DNA of 64,000 bases from Blastococcus sp. LR1 (GCF_020166105.1 NZ_JAIUJY010000006.1:1-64000), one strand, 5' to 3'. Positions 8,174-18,930 are shown, numbered from the stretch's first letter. Translations and numbers: made by a program. Notes: generated by a model from the sequence alone, not told the origin.

Positions 8174-10114
8174 CTACCCGCGGACCACCGGGATCGGCTC
8201 GATGCCCTCGGCGGCGGGGAGGTCGAAGCCCCAGACCTGGGCGTAGAAGGACAGCTCGCCGTCGAGAGCCGCCCGGATGTTCGCCGCCTGGCGGAAGCCG
8301 TGCTGCTCACCGGGGAACAGCAGGTAGGCGTGCGGCACGCCCTTCGCGCGGAGCGCGGAGACGATCGCCTCCGCCTGAGAGGGCGGGACGACGGCGTCCT
8401 CCCCGCCTTGGAACACCGCCAGCGGGGTGTCCAGGGTGTCGACGTGGTTGATGGGGGAGCGCTCGGCGTAGACGGGGTTGCCCGAGGGCCCTGCATCCGG
8501 GTCGTAGGGCGCGATCAGCCCGTCGAGGTACCGCGACTCGAACTTGTGCGTCTCCGCGGCCAGCGCGGCCAGGTCGGCGACGCCGTAGTGGCTGGCGCCG
8601 GCGGTGAAGACCCCCGGGCGCATCGAGAGCGCGGCCAGGACGGTGTAGCCGCCCGCCGAGCCGCCGCGGATCGCCATGCGGGCGGGGTCGACCCGACCCG
8701 CGTCGGCGAGGTGCTGCGCGCAGGCGACGACGTCGTCCAGGTCGACGACGCCCCACCGGCCCTGCAGCGCGTCGCGGTAGCGGCGGCCGTAGTCGGTCGA
8801 GCCGCGGTAGTCGACGTGGGCGACGCAGAACCCGCGCGAGGTGAAGTACTGGATCTCCAGGCTGAGCACGCGATCGTGGCTGGAGGTCGGCCCGCCGTGC
8901 ACCATCACGACCAGCGGCGGCAGTCCGTCCGTCGCGGTCACGTCCGGATTGGTCGGCGGGTAGACGACCGCGTGCGCGACCTCGATGCCCGTGCCGTCGT
9001 CCGGGGCCGGGAAGGTGAGGAACTCCGGGGGCGAGAACCAGGCCGGGTCCAGCCCGAGGTCGCGGGCCGGACGGAGCACCTCCGCGTCGCCGCTGTCGAC
9101 GTCGACCGCCAGCACCACCCGCTCCGCCGCGGGGCCACCGGCCGCGCAGACGATCCGGCCGCCCTGCGCGCGGAGGGAGGTGAAGGAGGCGTAGGGCAGG
9201 TCGAACTCGCGCAGGTCGCCGCCCGGGGAGAGGACGGCGAGCCGGTCGGCGCCGTCGCGCCCGTACGCCAGTGCGATGCGGCCGTCGTCGAGCAGCGCGA
9301 ACCGGCTGGCTCCGAACTGCCACTGCGGGCGGGCGATGTCGCTGCCCACGTCGAGGACCAGCTCCGTGTCGCCGCCGGGCGCCTTTCGGTACAGCGACCA
9401 GACGTCGGTGCGGTCGCAGAGGAACCACAGCGTGCCGTCGGGTGCCCAGGTGGGCTGCACGACGGACTCGCCCGGGCCGCCGGCGACCACCGTCTCGATG
9501 CCGTCCGGGGTCCGGACGACGAGCTGCGCGGCATCCCAGGGCATGTGCGGGTGGTTCCACTGCAGCCAGGCGAGCGTGGCGCCGTCGGGTGCCAGCGCCG
9601 GGTCGGAGACGAAGTCGGGGCCGCTCACGATCGCCACCTCCTCGCCGTCCGTGCCGATCCACACCAGCTCGTTCACCACGTCGGCGGCGGCGCCGGAGGC
9701 CGGATGCGTCTCCCGCACGGCCAGCAGCCCGTCCGCGGTTCCCCGCAGGTCGGCGTGCCGCACGCCGGACGGCACCGCAGGCTCGCCCGTCACAGCGGCC
9801 GGACCTGCGCCTTGGTCGATCCGGTACAGCGACTGGTCCGAGAAATTCGTGAACCAGACCGCGCCCTCGGCAACGGTCCAGGCGCCGCCGCCGTACTCGT
9901 GCACCCGGGTGCGGGCGTTCCACGGCGCGGGCAGGACGTCGGTGACGGTGCCGTCGGGGGAGCGGCGCACCAGTACCGAGCGGCCGCCCTCGTCCGGCCG
10001 CGACTCCGACCACCAGACGTCGGCGCCGTCGACCACGACCTCCTCGAGCCGTGCGGCGGTGCGGATGACGAGCTCGGAGGTGATCGGGGTGGGCCAGCTG
10101 CCGGGGCTGCTCAT
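8174..10114 (-). CDS. S9 family prolyl-oligopeptidase-type serine peptidase
   Basis: A 646-aa protein with an N-terminal beta-propeller-like half (repeated blade-type strands such as VVQPTWAPDGTLWFLCDRTD) and a C-terminal alpha/beta-hydrolase domain. The catalytic triad is visible: S486 in RGGSAGGYT, D573 in QGGEDAVVPP and H605 in PGEQHGFRQ; the oxyanion region is VMVHGGPTSS. It probably cleaves short peptides in the cytoplasm, since no signal peptide is seen. The ATG at 10114 is preferred over one 30 bases upstream. Confidence 0.9.
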   Translation of the reverse strand: MSSPGSWPTPITSELVIRTAARLEEVVVDGADVWWSESRPDEGGRSVLVRRSPDGTVTDVLPAPWNARTRVHEYGGGAWTVAEGAVWFTNFSDQSLYRIDQGAGPAAVTGEPAVPSGVRHADLRGTADGLLAVRETHPASGAAADVVNELVWIGTDGEEVAIVSGPDFVSDPALAPDGATLAWLQWNHPHMPWDAAQLVVRTPDGIETVVAGGPGESVVQPTWAPDGTLWFLCDRTDVWSLYRKAPGGDTELVLDVGSDIARPQWQFGASRFALLDDGRIALAYGRDGADRLAVLSPGGDLREFDLPYASFTSLRAQGGRIVCAAGGPAAERVVLAVDVDSGDAEVLRPARDLGLDPAWFSPPEFLTFPAPDDGTGIEVAHAVVYPPTNPDVTATDGLPPLVVMVHGGPTSSHDRVLSLEIQYFTSRGFCVAHVDYRGSTDYGRRYRDALQGRWGVVDLDDVVACAQHLADAGRVDPARMAIRGGSAGGYTVLAALSMRPGVFTAGASHYGVADLAALAAETHKFESRYLDGLIAPYDPDAGPSGNPVYAERSPINHVDTLDTPLAVFQGGEDAVVPPSQAEAIVSALRAKGVPHAYLLFPGEQHGFRQAANIRAALDGELSFYAQVWGFDLPAAEGIEPIPVVRG

Positions 10115-10193
10115 GGGTGTGACGTTATGGGAGAGAGGGGACACGAGGCCCGGCCTGCCCGATCCCGGCCCCCAGCGGGCTTACCGTCGACAC

Positions 10194-12701
10194 ATGCCTG
10201 CCCGCACCACGTCGACGCGTCGGCCGGCCGCCACTCGCAGCCGGTCCGGATCGACGGCGGCGAGCAAGAAGCGGCCTGCCGCCAAGCGCGCGCCCAACCG
10301 CCGTCCGGCGGCCAAGAAGAACCAGCAGTCGGGTCCCGGCTTCTGGCGGATCGCCAGCGGCGGGTGGAACCTGCTCGCCCGTGGCGCCGGGGGCCTCGCC
10401 CGGTCGGTCGCCCGGCCGGAGGAGGCCGAGCCGCTCGCACCCGAGCACCGCCGCGACGGCGTCGGGCTCGCGGTGCTGGGCCTGGCGATCGTGCTGGGCG
10501 CCGCCGCGTGGAGCAACGGCATCGGCCCGGTCGGCGCCGCGCTGACCGATGCGGTGCGCTGGGTCATCGGCTCGCTGGTCATGGTGCTGCCGGTCGTCCT
10601 CTTCTTCGCCGCGCTCCGGCTGCTGCGCCGCGGCCCCCGGCCCGAGGCCCGCGGCCGGCTGGCGATCGGCTGGCTCTGCATGCTGGCCTCGGTCCTCGGC
10701 ATCGCGCAGGTGCTGGGCACCCCCGCCGACCCGCAGGGTGGCCGGCACGGCTCCGGCGGGCTCATCGGCTGGGCCGTGGGCACCCCGCTGGTGGCCGGGC
10801 TGGGGCCCATCGTCAGCGTCGCCCTGCTGTTCCTCCTCGCCTTCTTCGGGCTGCTCGTCATCACCGCGACGCCGGTGCACCAGATCCCCGAGCGGCTGCG
10901 CGAGGCCACCGACCGGCTGCTGGGCCGCGAGGACTACGACGAGGACTACGACGAGTACGACGACGACGAGGAGGAGGAGCCGGCGCCCAAGGGTCGCCGT
11001 CGCCGCTCGTTGTCGGAGGACCTGCTCACCACCGGCCCGATCGACCACGGCGCCTACGCCGAGGCGCCGGAGGCCACCCGCACCACCGACCCCGAGCACA
11101 CGGTCCTCGCGGCCCCGCCGCCGGTTCCGGCAGCCCGCCCGCCGATCGTGGACCGCACCTCCCCGCCCGAGGAACTGCCGCCGATCACCGAGCCGGAGCA
11201 GCTCTCCATCCAGCCGGTCGAGGGCGACTACGTCCTTCCTGCGCTGTCGATGCTGCGGCCCGGTGACCCGCCGCGCGCCCGGTCGAAGGCCAACGACGTC
11301 GCCATCGAGGCGATCAGCGGCGTCCTCGACCAGTTCAACATCGACGCCGCCGTCACCGGCTTCACCCGTGGGCCGACGGTCACCCGCTACGAGGTCGAGC
11401 TCGGCCAGGGCGTGAAGGTCGAGAAGATCACCGCGCTCACCCGCAACATGGCCTACGCGGTGGCCAACGACAACATCCGCATCCTGGCCCCGATCCCCGG
11501 CAAGTCCGCGGTCGGCATCGAGGTGCCCAACACCGACCGCGAGAAGGTCAGCCTGGGCGACGTCCTGCGCTCGCAGGCCGCGAAGCAGGATCCGCACCCG
11601 ATGCTGGTCGGCCTCGGCAAGGACATCGAAGGCGGCTTCGTCTGCGCCAACCTGGCGAAGATGCCGCACCTCCTGGTCGCCGGTGCCACCGGTGCCGGTA
11701 AGTCCAGCTGCGTCAACTCGATCCTGACCTCGCTGCTGCTGCGGGCGACGCCGGATCAGCTGCGGATGATCCTGGTCGACCCGAAGATGGTCGAGCTCAC
11801 GCCCTACGACGGCATCCCGCACCTGATCACGCCGATCATCACCGACCCCAAGAAGGCCGCCACCGCGCTGGCCTGGCTGGTCGAGGAGATGGAGCAGCGC
11901 TACCAGGACATGAAGTCCACCGGGGTGCGGCACATCGACGACTTCAACCGCAAGGTGGACAAGGGCGAGATCACCGTTCCGCCCGGCAGCGAGCGGGTCT
12001 ACCGCCGCTATCCCTACATCCTCGCGATCGTCGACGAGCTCGCGGACCTGATGATGGTCGCCCCCCGCGACGTCGAGGAGCACATCGTCCGGATCACGCA
12101 GAAGGCGCGTGCCGCCGGCATCCACCTGATCCTCGCGACGCAGCGCCCGTCGGTCGACGTCGTCACCGGTCTGATCAAGGCCAACGTGCCCTCGCGCCTG
12201 GCCTTCTCCACCTCGAGCCTCACCGACAGCCGGGTCATCCTCGACCAGCCCGGCGCGGAGAAGCTCATCGGCATGGGTGACGCGCTCTTCATGCCCATCG
12301 GCGCCGGCAAGCCGATGCGCGTCCAGGGCGCCTTCGTCTCCGACGCCGAGATCGAGGCGGTCGTCGAGTTCAGCAAGCGCCAGGCCGAGCCGGAGTACCG
12401 CGAGGAGGTCTTCTCCGCCGGCTCCGCTGCCGGTGAGCAGAAGGAGATCGACGAGGACATCGGTGGCGACCTCGACCTGCTGCTGCAGGCCGTGGAGCTG
12501 ATCGTCACCAGCCAGTTCGGGTCGACGTCGATGCTGCAGCGCAAGCTCCGCGTCGGCTTCGCCAAGGCCGGCCGGCTCATGGACCTGATGGAGAGCCGTG
12601 GCATCGTCGGCCCCTCCGAGGGTTCCAAGGCCCGCGACGTGCTGATCAAGCCCGACGAGCTGGAGTCGGTGCTCTTCACCCTGCGCGGTGGCGCTGCGTG
12701 A
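10194..12701 (+). CDS. ftsK: DNA translocase FtsK/SpoIIIE
   Basis: An 835-aa DNA pump that clears chromosome DNA from the division septum. Order: basic Ala/Arg/Lys-rich N-terminus (1-50), several membrane segments (about 90-235), an acidic linker ([14 protein letters not shown], near 250), then the motor domain with Walker [10 protein letters not shown] near residues 497-505 and Walker [13 protein letters not shown], and the C-terminal winged-helix gamma domain ([30 protein letters not shown]) that reads KOPS-like sites. It heads the rimO-pgsA-cinA-clgR series. Confidence 0.95.
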   Translation: MPARTTSTRRPAATRSRSGSTAASKKRPAAKRAPNRRPAAKKNQQSGPGFWRIASGGWNLLARGAGGLARSVARPEEAEPLAPEHRRDGVGLAVLGLAIVLGAAAWSNGIGPVGAALTDAVRWVIGSLVMVLPVVLFFAALRLLRRGPRPEARGRLAIGWLCMLASVLGIAQVLGTPADPQGGRHGSGGLIGWAVGTPLVAGLGPIVSVALLFLLAFFGLLVITATPVHQIPERLREATDRLLGREDYDEDYDEYDDDEEEEPAPKGRRRRSLSEDLLTTGPIDHGAYAEAPEATRTTDPEHTVLAAPPPVPAARPPIVDRTSPPEELPPITEPEQLSIQPVEGDYVLPALSMLRPGDPPRARSKANDVAIEAISGVLDQFNIDAAVTGFTRGPTVTRYEVELGQGVKVEKITALTRNMAYAVANDNIRILAPIPGKSAVGIEVPNTDREKVSLGDVLRSQAAKQDPHPMLVGLGKDIEGGFVCANLAKMPHLLVAGATGAGKSSCVNSILTSLLLRATPDQLRMILVDPKMVELTPYDGIPHLITPIITDPKKAATALAWLVEEMEQRYQDMKSTGVRHIDDFNRKVDKGEITVPPGSERVYRRYPYILAIVDELADLMMVAPRDVEEHIVRITQKARAAGIHLILATQRPSVDVVTGLIKANVPSRLAFSTSSLTDSRVILDQPGAEKLIGMGDALFMPIGAGKPMRVQGAFVSDAEIEAVVEFSKRQAEPEYREEVFSAGSAAGEQKEIDEDIGGDLDLLLQAVELIVTSQFGSTSMLQRKLRVGFAKAGRLMDLMESRGIVGPSEGSKARDVLIKPDELESVLFTLRGGAA

Positions 12702-12798
12702 CCGACCCCACCGGATAGCGGAACCTCCCCGGCGAGACCTGTCGGGGATCACTCCGCCGAGCGGTGGGATCGGCGACTTCGGCGACTACGATGACACG

Positions 12799-14235
12799 GT
12801 GACAGCCGCGCCTTCCCCTGCCCGAACCGTGGCGGTGGTGACGCTCGGATGTGCCCGCAACGAGGTCGACTCCGAGGAGCTGGCCGGTCGGCTGGCCGCC
12901 GAGGGGTACGAGCTCGTCGAGGACGCCGACGGCGCCGACGCCGTCCTGGTGAACACCTGTGGCTTCATCGAGTCGGCCAAGAAGGACTCCGTCGACGCGA
13001 TCCTCGCCGCCACCGACTCCGGCGCGTCCGTCGTCGCCGTCGGGTGCATGGCCGAGCGCTACGGGTCGGAGCTGGCCGGTGCGCTGCCGGAGGCCACGGT
13101 CCTCGGCTTCGACGACTACGCCCAGATCGGTGGCCGGCTGGACGACGTCCTCTCCGGCCGCCCCCTCGTGCCGCACACCCCGCGTGACCGCCGCACCCTC
13201 CTGCCGATCAGCCCCGTCCAGCGGACGGCGGCCACCGTGGCACCGGATGCTCCTGCCATCCCCGGGCACGACTGGCTGCGCCGCAAGCGCCTGGCCTCCG
13301 GGCCCATCGCCGCGGTGAAGCTGGCGTCGGGCTGCGACCGCCGCTGCGCCTTCTGCGCCATCCCGACGTTCCGCGGCGCGTTCGTCTCCCGCCCCCCGGC
13401 CGAGGTGCTCGGCGAGGCACAGTGGCTGGCCTCCCAGGGCGTCACCGAGCTCGTGCTGGTCAGCGAGAACTCCACGTCCTACGGCAAGGACCTCGGCGAC
13501 CTGCGGTCGCTGGAGAAGCTGCTGCCGGAGCTGGCGGCGGTCGAGGGCATCGTGCGGGTCCGGGTGGCCTACCTGCAGCCGGCCGAGCTGCGTCCCGGCC
13601 TGCTCGACCTCATCGCGGGCACGCCCGGGATCGCCCCTTACTTCGACCTCTCCTTCCAGCACTCCTCGCCGACCCTGCTGCGCAAGATGCGGCGCTTCGG
13701 CGGCACGGAGGACTTCCTGCGGACGATCGAGCGGGCCCGTAGCCTGGCCCCGGGCGCGGGCTTCCGCACCAACGTCATCCTCGGGTTCCCGGGGGAGACG
13801 GAGGAGGACGTCGCCGAGCTCGAGCGCTTCCTCACCGAGGGCCGCCTGGACGCGGTCGGTGTCTTCGGCTACTCCGACGAGGAGGGCACCGAGGCCATGC
13901 GGCTGCCCGGCAAGCTCGACCAGCCCGAGATCGACGCCCGCGTCCGGCGGATCACCGACCTGGTCGAGGAGCTCACCGCCCAGCGCGCGGAGGACCGCAT
14001 CGGCGAGCGGGTCGAGGTGCTGCTCACCGAGGACCTCGGGAACTCCGACGGTCCGGGCACCTGGCTCGGTCACGCCGCGCACCAGGACCCCGACGCCGAC
14101 GGGACCACCACGGTCACCGGCGTGCCCGAGAGCGCGGTCGCCGGCCAGCTGGTCGCGGCCGAGGTCGTCGACACCGAGGGGATCGACCTGGTCGCGCGGG
14201 TGCTCGTGCCGGCCGTGACCCCGGCCGGGCGGTGA
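12799..14235 (+). CDS. rimO: Ribosomal protein S12 methylthiotransferase RimO
   Basis: A 478-aa radical-SAM enzyme that methylthiolates an aspartate of ribosomal protein S12. The N-terminal MTTase domain has three cluster cysteines (TLGC, NTCGF, VGCMAE) and the radical-SAM core has CDRRCAFC near residue 178; a TRAM-like domain ends the protein. The GTG at 12799 fits the family's [12 protein letters not shown] opening; an ATG at 12688 would overlap ftsK and add an unrelated leader. It is distinguished from MiaB, also encoded in this window, by the [10 protein letters not shown] opening and the place next to ftsK/pgsA. Confidence 0.93.
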   Translation: MTAAPSPARTVAVVTLGCARNEVDSEELAGRLAAEGYELVEDADGADAVLVNTCGFIESAKKDSVDAILAATDSGASVVAVGCMAERYGSELAGALPEATVLGFDDYAQIGGRLDDVLSGRPLVPHTPRDRRTLLPISPVQRTAATVAPDAPAIPGHDWLRRKRLASGPIAAVKLASGCDRRCAFCAIPTFRGAFVSRPPAEVLGEAQWLASQGVTELVLVSENSTSYGKDLGDLRSLEKLLPELAAVEGIVRVRVAYLQPAELRPGLLDLIAGTPGIAPYFDLSFQHSSPTLLRKMRRFGGTEDFLRTIERARSLAPGAGFRTNVILGFPGETEEDVAELERFLTEGRLDAVGVFGYSDEEGTEAMRLPGKLDQPEIDARVRRITDLVEELTAQRAEDRIGERVEVLLTEDLGNSDGPGTWLGHAAHQDPDADGTTTVTGVPESAVAGQLVAAEVVDTEGIDLVARVLVPAVTPAGR

Positions 14236-14240
14236 GGCCG

Positions 14241-14906
14241 ATGACCGACGTCGCCCCTGACCCGGCCGCGACACCGCCGCAGTCGGCGAAGCTGGTCAAC
14301 CTGCCCAACTCGCTCACCATGCTGCGGCTGCTCGTGGTCCCGGTGTTCGCCGTCCTGCTGCTGCAGGACGACGGGCTGGACGACGCCGACCGGTACTGGG
14401 CGACGCTGGTCTTCGGACTGGCCATCATCACCGATCGCTACGACGGGATGATCGCGCGGCGGACCGGTCAGGTGACGGAGTTCGGCAAGCTCGCCGACCC
14501 GATCGCGGACAAGGCGCTCACCGGTACCGCGCTCATCGGGCTCTCGGTCCTGGGCCTGCTGCCCTGGTGGGTGACGCTGGTGATCCTGGTCCGCGAGGTC
14601 GGGGTCACGCTGCTGCGCTTCTGGGTCATCCGGCACGGCGTCATCGCCGCCAGCCGCGGGGGCAAGGCGAAGACGGTCGTCCAGTCGCTGGCCATCGCCC
14701 TCTACATCCTGCCGCTGACCGGCCTGCTGGCGACCGCGCGCTGGTGGGTGATGGCGGCGGCGGTGCTGCTGACAGTGCTCAGCGGCCTGGACTACGTGTA
14801 CCGCGCGATCACCCTGCGGCAGACCAGCGCCCGCGCCATGCGTGCGGCCACCGCCCGCCGGGCCGCCGGTCCGAGCGCCGGCACCAGGACCGACACCGCC
14901 GCCTGA
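14241..14906 (+). CDS. pgsA: CDP-alcohol phosphatidyltransferase, PgsA type
   Basis: A 221-aa membrane enzyme that makes phosphatidylglycerophosphate from CDP-diacylglycerol and glycerol-3-phosphate. The CDP-alcohol motif D-x2-D-G-x2-A-R-x8-G-x3-D-x3-D is complete in TDRYDGMIARRTGQ...GKLADPIADK. Several hydrophobic helices (LVVPVFAVLLL, TGTALIGLSVLGLLPWW, LAIALYILPLTGL) support membrane location. A GTG at 14232 overlapping the rimO stop is an alternative start. Its stop overlaps the cinA start (TGATGG). Confidence 0.92.
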   Translation: MTDVAPDPAATPPQSAKLVNLPNSLTMLRLLVVPVFAVLLLQDDGLDDADRYWATLVFGLAIITDRYDGMIARRTGQVTEFGKLADPIADKALTGTALIGLSVLGLLPWWVTLVILVREVGVTLLRFWVIRHGVIAASRGGKAKTVVQSLAIALYILPLTGLLATARWWVMAAAVLLTVLSGLDYVYRAITLRQTSARAMRAATARRAAGPSAGTRTDTAA

Positions 14907-15373
14907 TGGCCACGCCGGCCGCCGAGGTGCACCGCGCGCTGCTCGCCCGGGGCGAGACGGTGGCGGCCGCCGAGTCGCTGACCGCCGGCCTCTTCTGCGC
15001 GACCCTGGCCTCGGTGCCCGGCGCGAGCGCCACGCTGCGCGGCGGCGCCGTCGTCTACGCGACCGACCTCAAGGCCACCCTGGCCGGCGTTCCCGAGGAT
15101 CTGCTGGCCGCGCACGGCCCGGTGAGCCCGGAGACCGCGGCGGCGCTCGCGGAAGGCATCCGGGTGCGGTGCGGCGCCACCTGGGGCGTCGGGCTGACCG
15201 GGGTGGCCGGTCCGGACCCCGTGGACGGGCACGGTCCTGGGCGGGTCTACCTCGGGCTGAGCGACGGCGGGCGCACCGACGTGGTCGAGCTGCAGCTCCC
15301 CGGAGACCGGCAGGCGGTGCGCGACGGCGCCGTCACCTCGGCGTTCCAGGCGCTCCTCGACCGGCTCGGCTGA
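14906..15373 (+). CDS. cinA: CinA-family nicotinamide-nucleotide amidohydrolase
   Basis: A 155-aa stand-alone CinA C-terminal domain (PncC type), which deamidates nicotinamide mononucleotide for NAD recycling. Motifs: AAAESLTAGLFCATLASVPGAS near the N-terminus, GGAVVYATDLKATLAGV, and the GLTGVAGPDPVDGHGPGRVYLGL block. The N-terminal MoCF domain of longer CinA proteins is absent, as is usual for this actinobacterial neighbour of pgsA. Start and pgsA stop overlap by one base. Confidence 0.9.
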   Translation: MATPAAEVHRALLARGETVAAAESLTAGLFCATLASVPGASATLRGGAVVYATDLKATLAGVPEDLLAAHGPVSPETAAALAEGIRVRCGATWGVGLTGVAGPDPVDGHGPGRVYLGLSDGGRTDVVELQLPGDRQAVRDGAVTSAFQALLDRLG

Positions 15374-15526
15374 GCCGTCGCCCGGGAAGGCGACCGGGTG
15401 CGCAGGCGTTACGCCATCAGCGGACTCGGGCCCGTCGGCGGGCTCTCGGCGCGCAGGCCGCGTACCGTGAGCGCACGGTGCCTCACGGCACCGCCGCTTC
15501 CCCGCAAGGCAGGACAGGAGACGGCC

Positions 15527-15931
15527 ATGACGCTGCTGCGCACCCAGCTCGGGAGCACCCTGCGCGGCCACCGGCTGCGTCAGCACCGCACTCTGCGTGA
15601 CGTCTCCGGCGCCGCACGGGTGAGCCTCGGATACCTCTCCGAGGTCGAGCGCGGCCAGAAGGAAGCCTCTTCGGAGCTCCTGGCCTCGATCTGCGACGCC
15701 CTCGAGGTCGAGCTCGCCGACCTCCTCGCCGAGGTCAGCCTCGAGTTGCGGGTCGCCGCGGCCGGCGCCGACGTGCGGCCGCTGGCCTCCAGCGGTGCGG
15801 CCGGCGCGGAGAGCGCCCCGGCTGCCGAGCAGGCCGCCCCTGCCGCCGAGCCGGCCCTCGCGCTGGTCGGCGCCGGCGCCCAGGGCCGGACGGCCCGCCG
15901 CCGCGGCGACGCGGTGTCGCTCGCCGCCTGA
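15527..15931 (+). CDS. clgR: ClgR-type XRE transcriptional regulator
   Basis: A 134-aa helix-turn-helix activator. Residues ~10-70 carry the highly conserved ClgR core ([45 protein letters not shown]). In actinobacteria ClgR induces clp proteases and, in mycobacteria, the neighbouring pspA during envelope stress. The C-terminal half here is Ala-rich and low in complexity. The start is an ATG preceded by AGGACAGGAGACGG. The gene order pgsA-cinA-clgR is the conserved one. Confidence 0.92.
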   Translation: MTLLRTQLGSTLRGHRLRQHRTLRDVSGAARVSLGYLSEVERGQKEASSELLASICDALEVELADLLAEVSLELRVAAAGADVRPLASSGAAGAESAPAAEQAAPAAEPALALVGAGAQGRTARRRGDAVSLAA

Positions 15932-15959
15932 CCCGGTCCGCGGTGCGTCGGTCCGCGTC

Positions 15960-16475
15960 GTGAACCGCACCCGGGCCGGGCTGCTCGACGGCGCGGCCCG
16001 GGCTTTCGCGGAGCACGGGGTCCGGCGCAGCACCATGCAGTCGGTCGCGGCGTCGGCCGGCGTCGCCAAGGGCACGCTCTACAACTACTTCCGCACCAAG
16101 GACGACGTCGTCCGGGCGCTGCTCTCGGCCGAGTTCGACCGGCTGACCGCTGCTGCCGGCGGTCTGCCGCTGGACGCGGCGCTGACGGCGCTTGCCGACG
16201 AACTGGGCACGCATCCGGTCCTGCGCCGGCTCGCCGCGACCGAGCCCGAGCACCTGACCGCGCTCCTCCTGGCGGACTCGGAACGGTGGGCGGAGCTCAC
16301 CGGGTGGCTGGCAGCCGTGCTGGCGGTGGACGCCGACGGCGCCGAGCTCGCCGGGCGCTGGCTGCTCGGGGTGGTGCTGCAGCCGGGCCTCACCACGCAG
16401 CGGCGCCGGCAGGCTGCGGTGCTGGCCGGGGTGCTGCGGCCGGCGGAGCTCAGGCCAGGGGCAGACCGCGGGTGA
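15960..16475 (+). CDS. TetR family transcriptional regulator
   Basis: A 171-aa protein with an N-terminal TetR DNA-binding domain (RAGLLDGAARAFAEHGVRRSTMQSVAASAGVAKGTLYNYFRTKDDVVRALL, residues ~5-55) and an unassigned ligand-binding C-terminus. The GTG at 15960 gives a normal TetR N-terminus. It follows clgR by 28 bp and overlaps the convergent GNAT gene by 26 bp. Its target is unknown. It and the next two genes separate clgR from pspA. Confidence 0.88.
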   Translation: MNRTRAGLLDGAARAFAEHGVRRSTMQSVAASAGVAKGTLYNYFRTKDDVVRALLSAEFDRLTAAAGGLPLDAALTALADELGTHPVLRRLAATEPEHLTALLLADSERWAELTGWLAAVLAVDADGAELAGRWLLGVVLQPGLTTQRRRQAAVLAGVLRPAELRPGADRG

Positions 16476-16935
16476 GGACGACGCGGTCCTGCCCGGGCCC
16501 CGCGTGGCCCGGGGAGGCAGCGGGATGCGCACCGAACCTGGCGGCCAGCGCTCGTGCGGCGGCGTCGTCGGGCAGCGCGACGGCCTGCACCACCCGCGCC
16601 CCGACTCCCGCCGCCAGACCGGCGAACCGCTCCACGAGCCGCGTCGCGAGGCCCTGCCCGCGCCAGGCGGGGGAGACGGCGACGGCGTGCACCACCGCGA
16701 GCCGGTCCGCGCTGACGACGCCCAGCAGGTAGCCCGTGTCCTCGCCGTCCGGTGTCAGCGCCACGGCCCCGAATCCGCCCAGCTGGTGGAAGAACACCGG
16801 GTCGTGCAGCGCCCGCACGGCGTCGTCGGCCAGGACGGACCCGGACCAGAACTCCTGCCGGCGTTCCAGCAGCCGGCCCAGCAGGGCACCGGCCGAGAGC
16901 TCCTCGAAACCGACCAGCCGCAAGGCGTCGCTCAC
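16450..16935 (-). CDS. GNAT family N-acetyltransferase
   Basis: A 161-aa acetyltransferase: motif A in VVHAVAVSPAWRGQGLATRLVERFAG (R-G-Q-G-L-A, acetyl-CoA pyrophosphate loop) near residues 93-118 and a C-terminal ALAARFGAHPA helix. The substrate is unknown. The start GTG overlaps the stop of the PfkB kinase gene, so the two are translated together. Confidence 0.85.
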   Translation of the reverse strand: MSDALRLVGFEELSAGALLGRLLERRQEFWSGSVLADDAVRALHDPVFFHQLGGFGAVALTPDGEDTGYLLGVVSADRLAVVHAVAVSPAWRGQGLATRLVERFAGLAAGVGARVVQAVALPDDAAARALAARFGAHPAASPGHAGPGQDRVVLTRGLPLA

Positions 16936-17936
16936 CGCGCCGCGTCCAGCTCGGCGCGGGTCGGCGGGTCGGCCCCCACCCGGGTGCAGTTGAGGGCCGC
17001 GACCAGCGCCGCGTCGTCCACGAGGGCCAGCAGCTGCTCGTCCGACGCCGCCTCCAGCGCCGCGCGGCCGGTGATCCCGGCAGCGAGCAGGCCGGTGAGC
17101 AGGCCGGCGGCGAGCGAGTCGCCGGCGCCCACCGTGTCGACGACGTCGACGCGGGGGATCTCCCGGCGCAGCACCGGGCCGCCCGGGCGGGCGATCCGCA
17201 GGGGCGCGCCTCCGTCGGTGAGCACCACCAGAGCGGGTCCCCGCGTGGCCCACCGCCGGGCCGCCTCGTCGAGGTCGCCGGCGTCGGGCTCCAGCCAGGC
17301 GAGGTCCTCCGCGCTGACCTTGACGAGGTCCGCCCGGGCGATGAGGGCGTCGAGGCGGCGGGTGACGGCGGCGCGGTCGTTGCCCAGCGTGGCGCCCACC
17401 GGCCCGTCGGCCAGCATCGGCCGAAGATTGGGGTCGACGCTGATCAGCGCGTCGCCGGAGAGCCGGTCGACCAGGGCGGCGATGGCGGTGCTGCCGGGCT
17501 CGGTCCAGCTGGAGATCGAGCCGACGTGCAGCGCGCCGACGTCGGCCGGCAGCACCCGGACCAGTTCCTGGTCGGTCCACTGCCAGTCGGCGGCGCCCAG
17601 GACGTGGAAGCCGTAGTCGGGGGAGCCGTCCGGGCCGACGCCGACGACGGCGAGGCTGACCGGCTCGGCGGCGTCGACGAAGCCCGCCGTGTCCACGCCG
17701 GAGAGCTCGGCGTGCCGGCGCAGGGCGGCTGCGAGCGGGCCGGTGCCGAGCCGGGCGAGCAGTCGCACCGGCGCGCCCAGCCGACCGGCGGCCACGGCGA
17801 CGTTCAGGGCGTTCCCGCCGGGCCGGGCGACGTACTGGGGCGCGGTCCCCTCGGGTCCGGCACCCGCCTCGGGAACGGGGAGCAGGTCGACGACGAGCTC
17901 CCCGAGGACGCACAGGAGGGGACCGGCGGGCTGCAC
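16932..17936 (-). CDS. PfkB family carbohydrate kinase
   Basis: A 334-aa ribokinase-fold sugar kinase. N-terminal signature RPGGNALNVAVAAGRLGAPVRLLARLG (PfkB signature 1) and C-terminal DVVDTVGAGDSLAAGLLTGLL (signature 2) with the catalytic Asp of GAGD. The overall pattern resembles fructokinases or 2-keto-3-deoxygluconate kinases, but the sugar cannot be fixed. The GTG at 17936 is chosen; longer frames add a non-homologous leader. It forms a two-gene unit with the GNAT gene. Confidence 0.88.
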   Translation of the reverse strand: MQPAGPLLCVLGELVVDLLPVPEAGAGPEGTAPQYVARPGGNALNVAVAAGRLGAPVRLLARLGTGPLAAALRRHAELSGVDTAGFVDAAEPVSLAVVGVGPDGSPDYGFHVLGAADWQWTDQELVRVLPADVGALHVGSISSWTEPGSTAIAALVDRLSGDALISVDPNLRPMLADGPVGATLGNDRAAVTRRLDALIARADLVKVSAEDLAWLEPDAGDLDEAARRWATRGPALVVLTDGGAPLRIARPGGPVLRREIPRVDVVDTVGAGDSLAAGLLTGLLAAGITGRAALEAASDEQLLALVDDAALVAALNCTRVGADPPTRAELDAAR

Positions 17937-18061
17937 GCCGAGAACCCTAACCGCGCGGGATCGGTGCTCGCGTTGGCTGCCGACCGTGATCACCTGGGAC
18001 GATGGCGGATGACGCGCATCGCCGGGCCGGCCACCGTGCCGGAGCAGGAGGACCCATCCCC

Positions 18062-18898
18062 ATGCCCAACCCGTTCGTAAAGCTCTGGAAGTACCTCACG
18101 GCATCGGCCAACGCCCAGATCGACCAGCGGGCCGACCCCAAGATCCAGATCCAGCAGGCCATCGAGGCCGAGCAGCAGCGGCACCAGTCGCTGGCCAATC
18201 AGGCGGCGGCCGTGCTGGGCAACCAGCGCCAGCTGGAGATGCGGCTGAACCGCAACCTCGGCGAGGTCGAGAAGCTGCAGGCCTCGGCCCGTCAGGCGCT
18301 CGTGCTGGCCGACCAGACCCGGGCCAAGGGCGACGCCGCCAAGGCCGGCGAGTACGAGCAGGCCGCGCAGGCGTTCGCCACGCAGCTGGTCGCCGCCGAG
18401 CAGGCGATGGAGGACCTCAAGCGCAGCCACGACGAGGCCTTGCAGGCCGCCGAGCAGGCGCGTGGCGCGGTGGAGCAGTCGCGCATGCGGCTGCAGACGA
18501 CGCTGGCCGAGCGGACGAAGCTCATGAGCCAGCTCGAGCAGGCCAAGATGCAGGAGCACGTCGCCGACTCGCTGCGGCAGGTCAACGAGCTCTCGGCGCC
18601 GGGCAACACGCCGTCGCTGGGCGAGGTGCGGGACAAGATCGAGGCCCGCTACGCCAACGCCCTCGGCCAGGCCGAGCTCGCCCAGACCTCGGTCGAGGGC
18701 CGGATGCTCGAGGTGCAGAAGGCGACGCTCGACGTCGCCGGGGCCTCGCGGCTGGACCAGATCCGCGCCTCGATGGGCGGCGGGACGCCGGCGGTGGAGG
18801 GCACCTCGGCCGCCGGGGCGATCGAGCAGGGGACGCCCGCCGCCGACCCGCTCGCGAAGCCCCAGGCCCAGTCGCTGGAGAAGCCCGACCCGGCCTGA
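18062..18898 (+). CDS. pspA: PspA/IM30 family envelope-stress protein
   Basis: A 278-aa, almost wholly coiled-coil protein of the PspA/35-kDa-antigen family, which binds and stabilises the inner membrane under stress. Opening [32 protein letters not shown] is typical, followed by long Glu/Gln/Ala-rich heptads and a Pro/Ala-rich tail. The ATG at 18062 follows a GGAGCAGGAGGA ribosome site. In mycobacteria the homologue lies next to clgR and is ClgR-dependent; here three genes intervene. Confidence 0.9.
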   Translation: MPNPFVKLWKYLTASANAQIDQRADPKIQIQQAIEAEQQRHQSLANQAAAVLGNQRQLEMRLNRNLGEVEKLQASARQALVLADQTRAKGDAAKAGEYEQAAQAFATQLVAAEQAMEDLKRSHDEALQAAEQARGAVEQSRMRLQTTLAERTKLMSQLEQAKMQEHVADSLRQVNELSAPGNTPSLGEVRDKIEARYANALGQAELAQTSVEGRMLEVQKATLDVAGASRLDQIRASMGGGTPAVEGTSAAGAIEQGTPAADPLAKPQAQSLEKPDPA

Positions 18899-18930
18899 GC
18901 ACGCGCCCGTCCCGGGCACTCCTGATCCGT

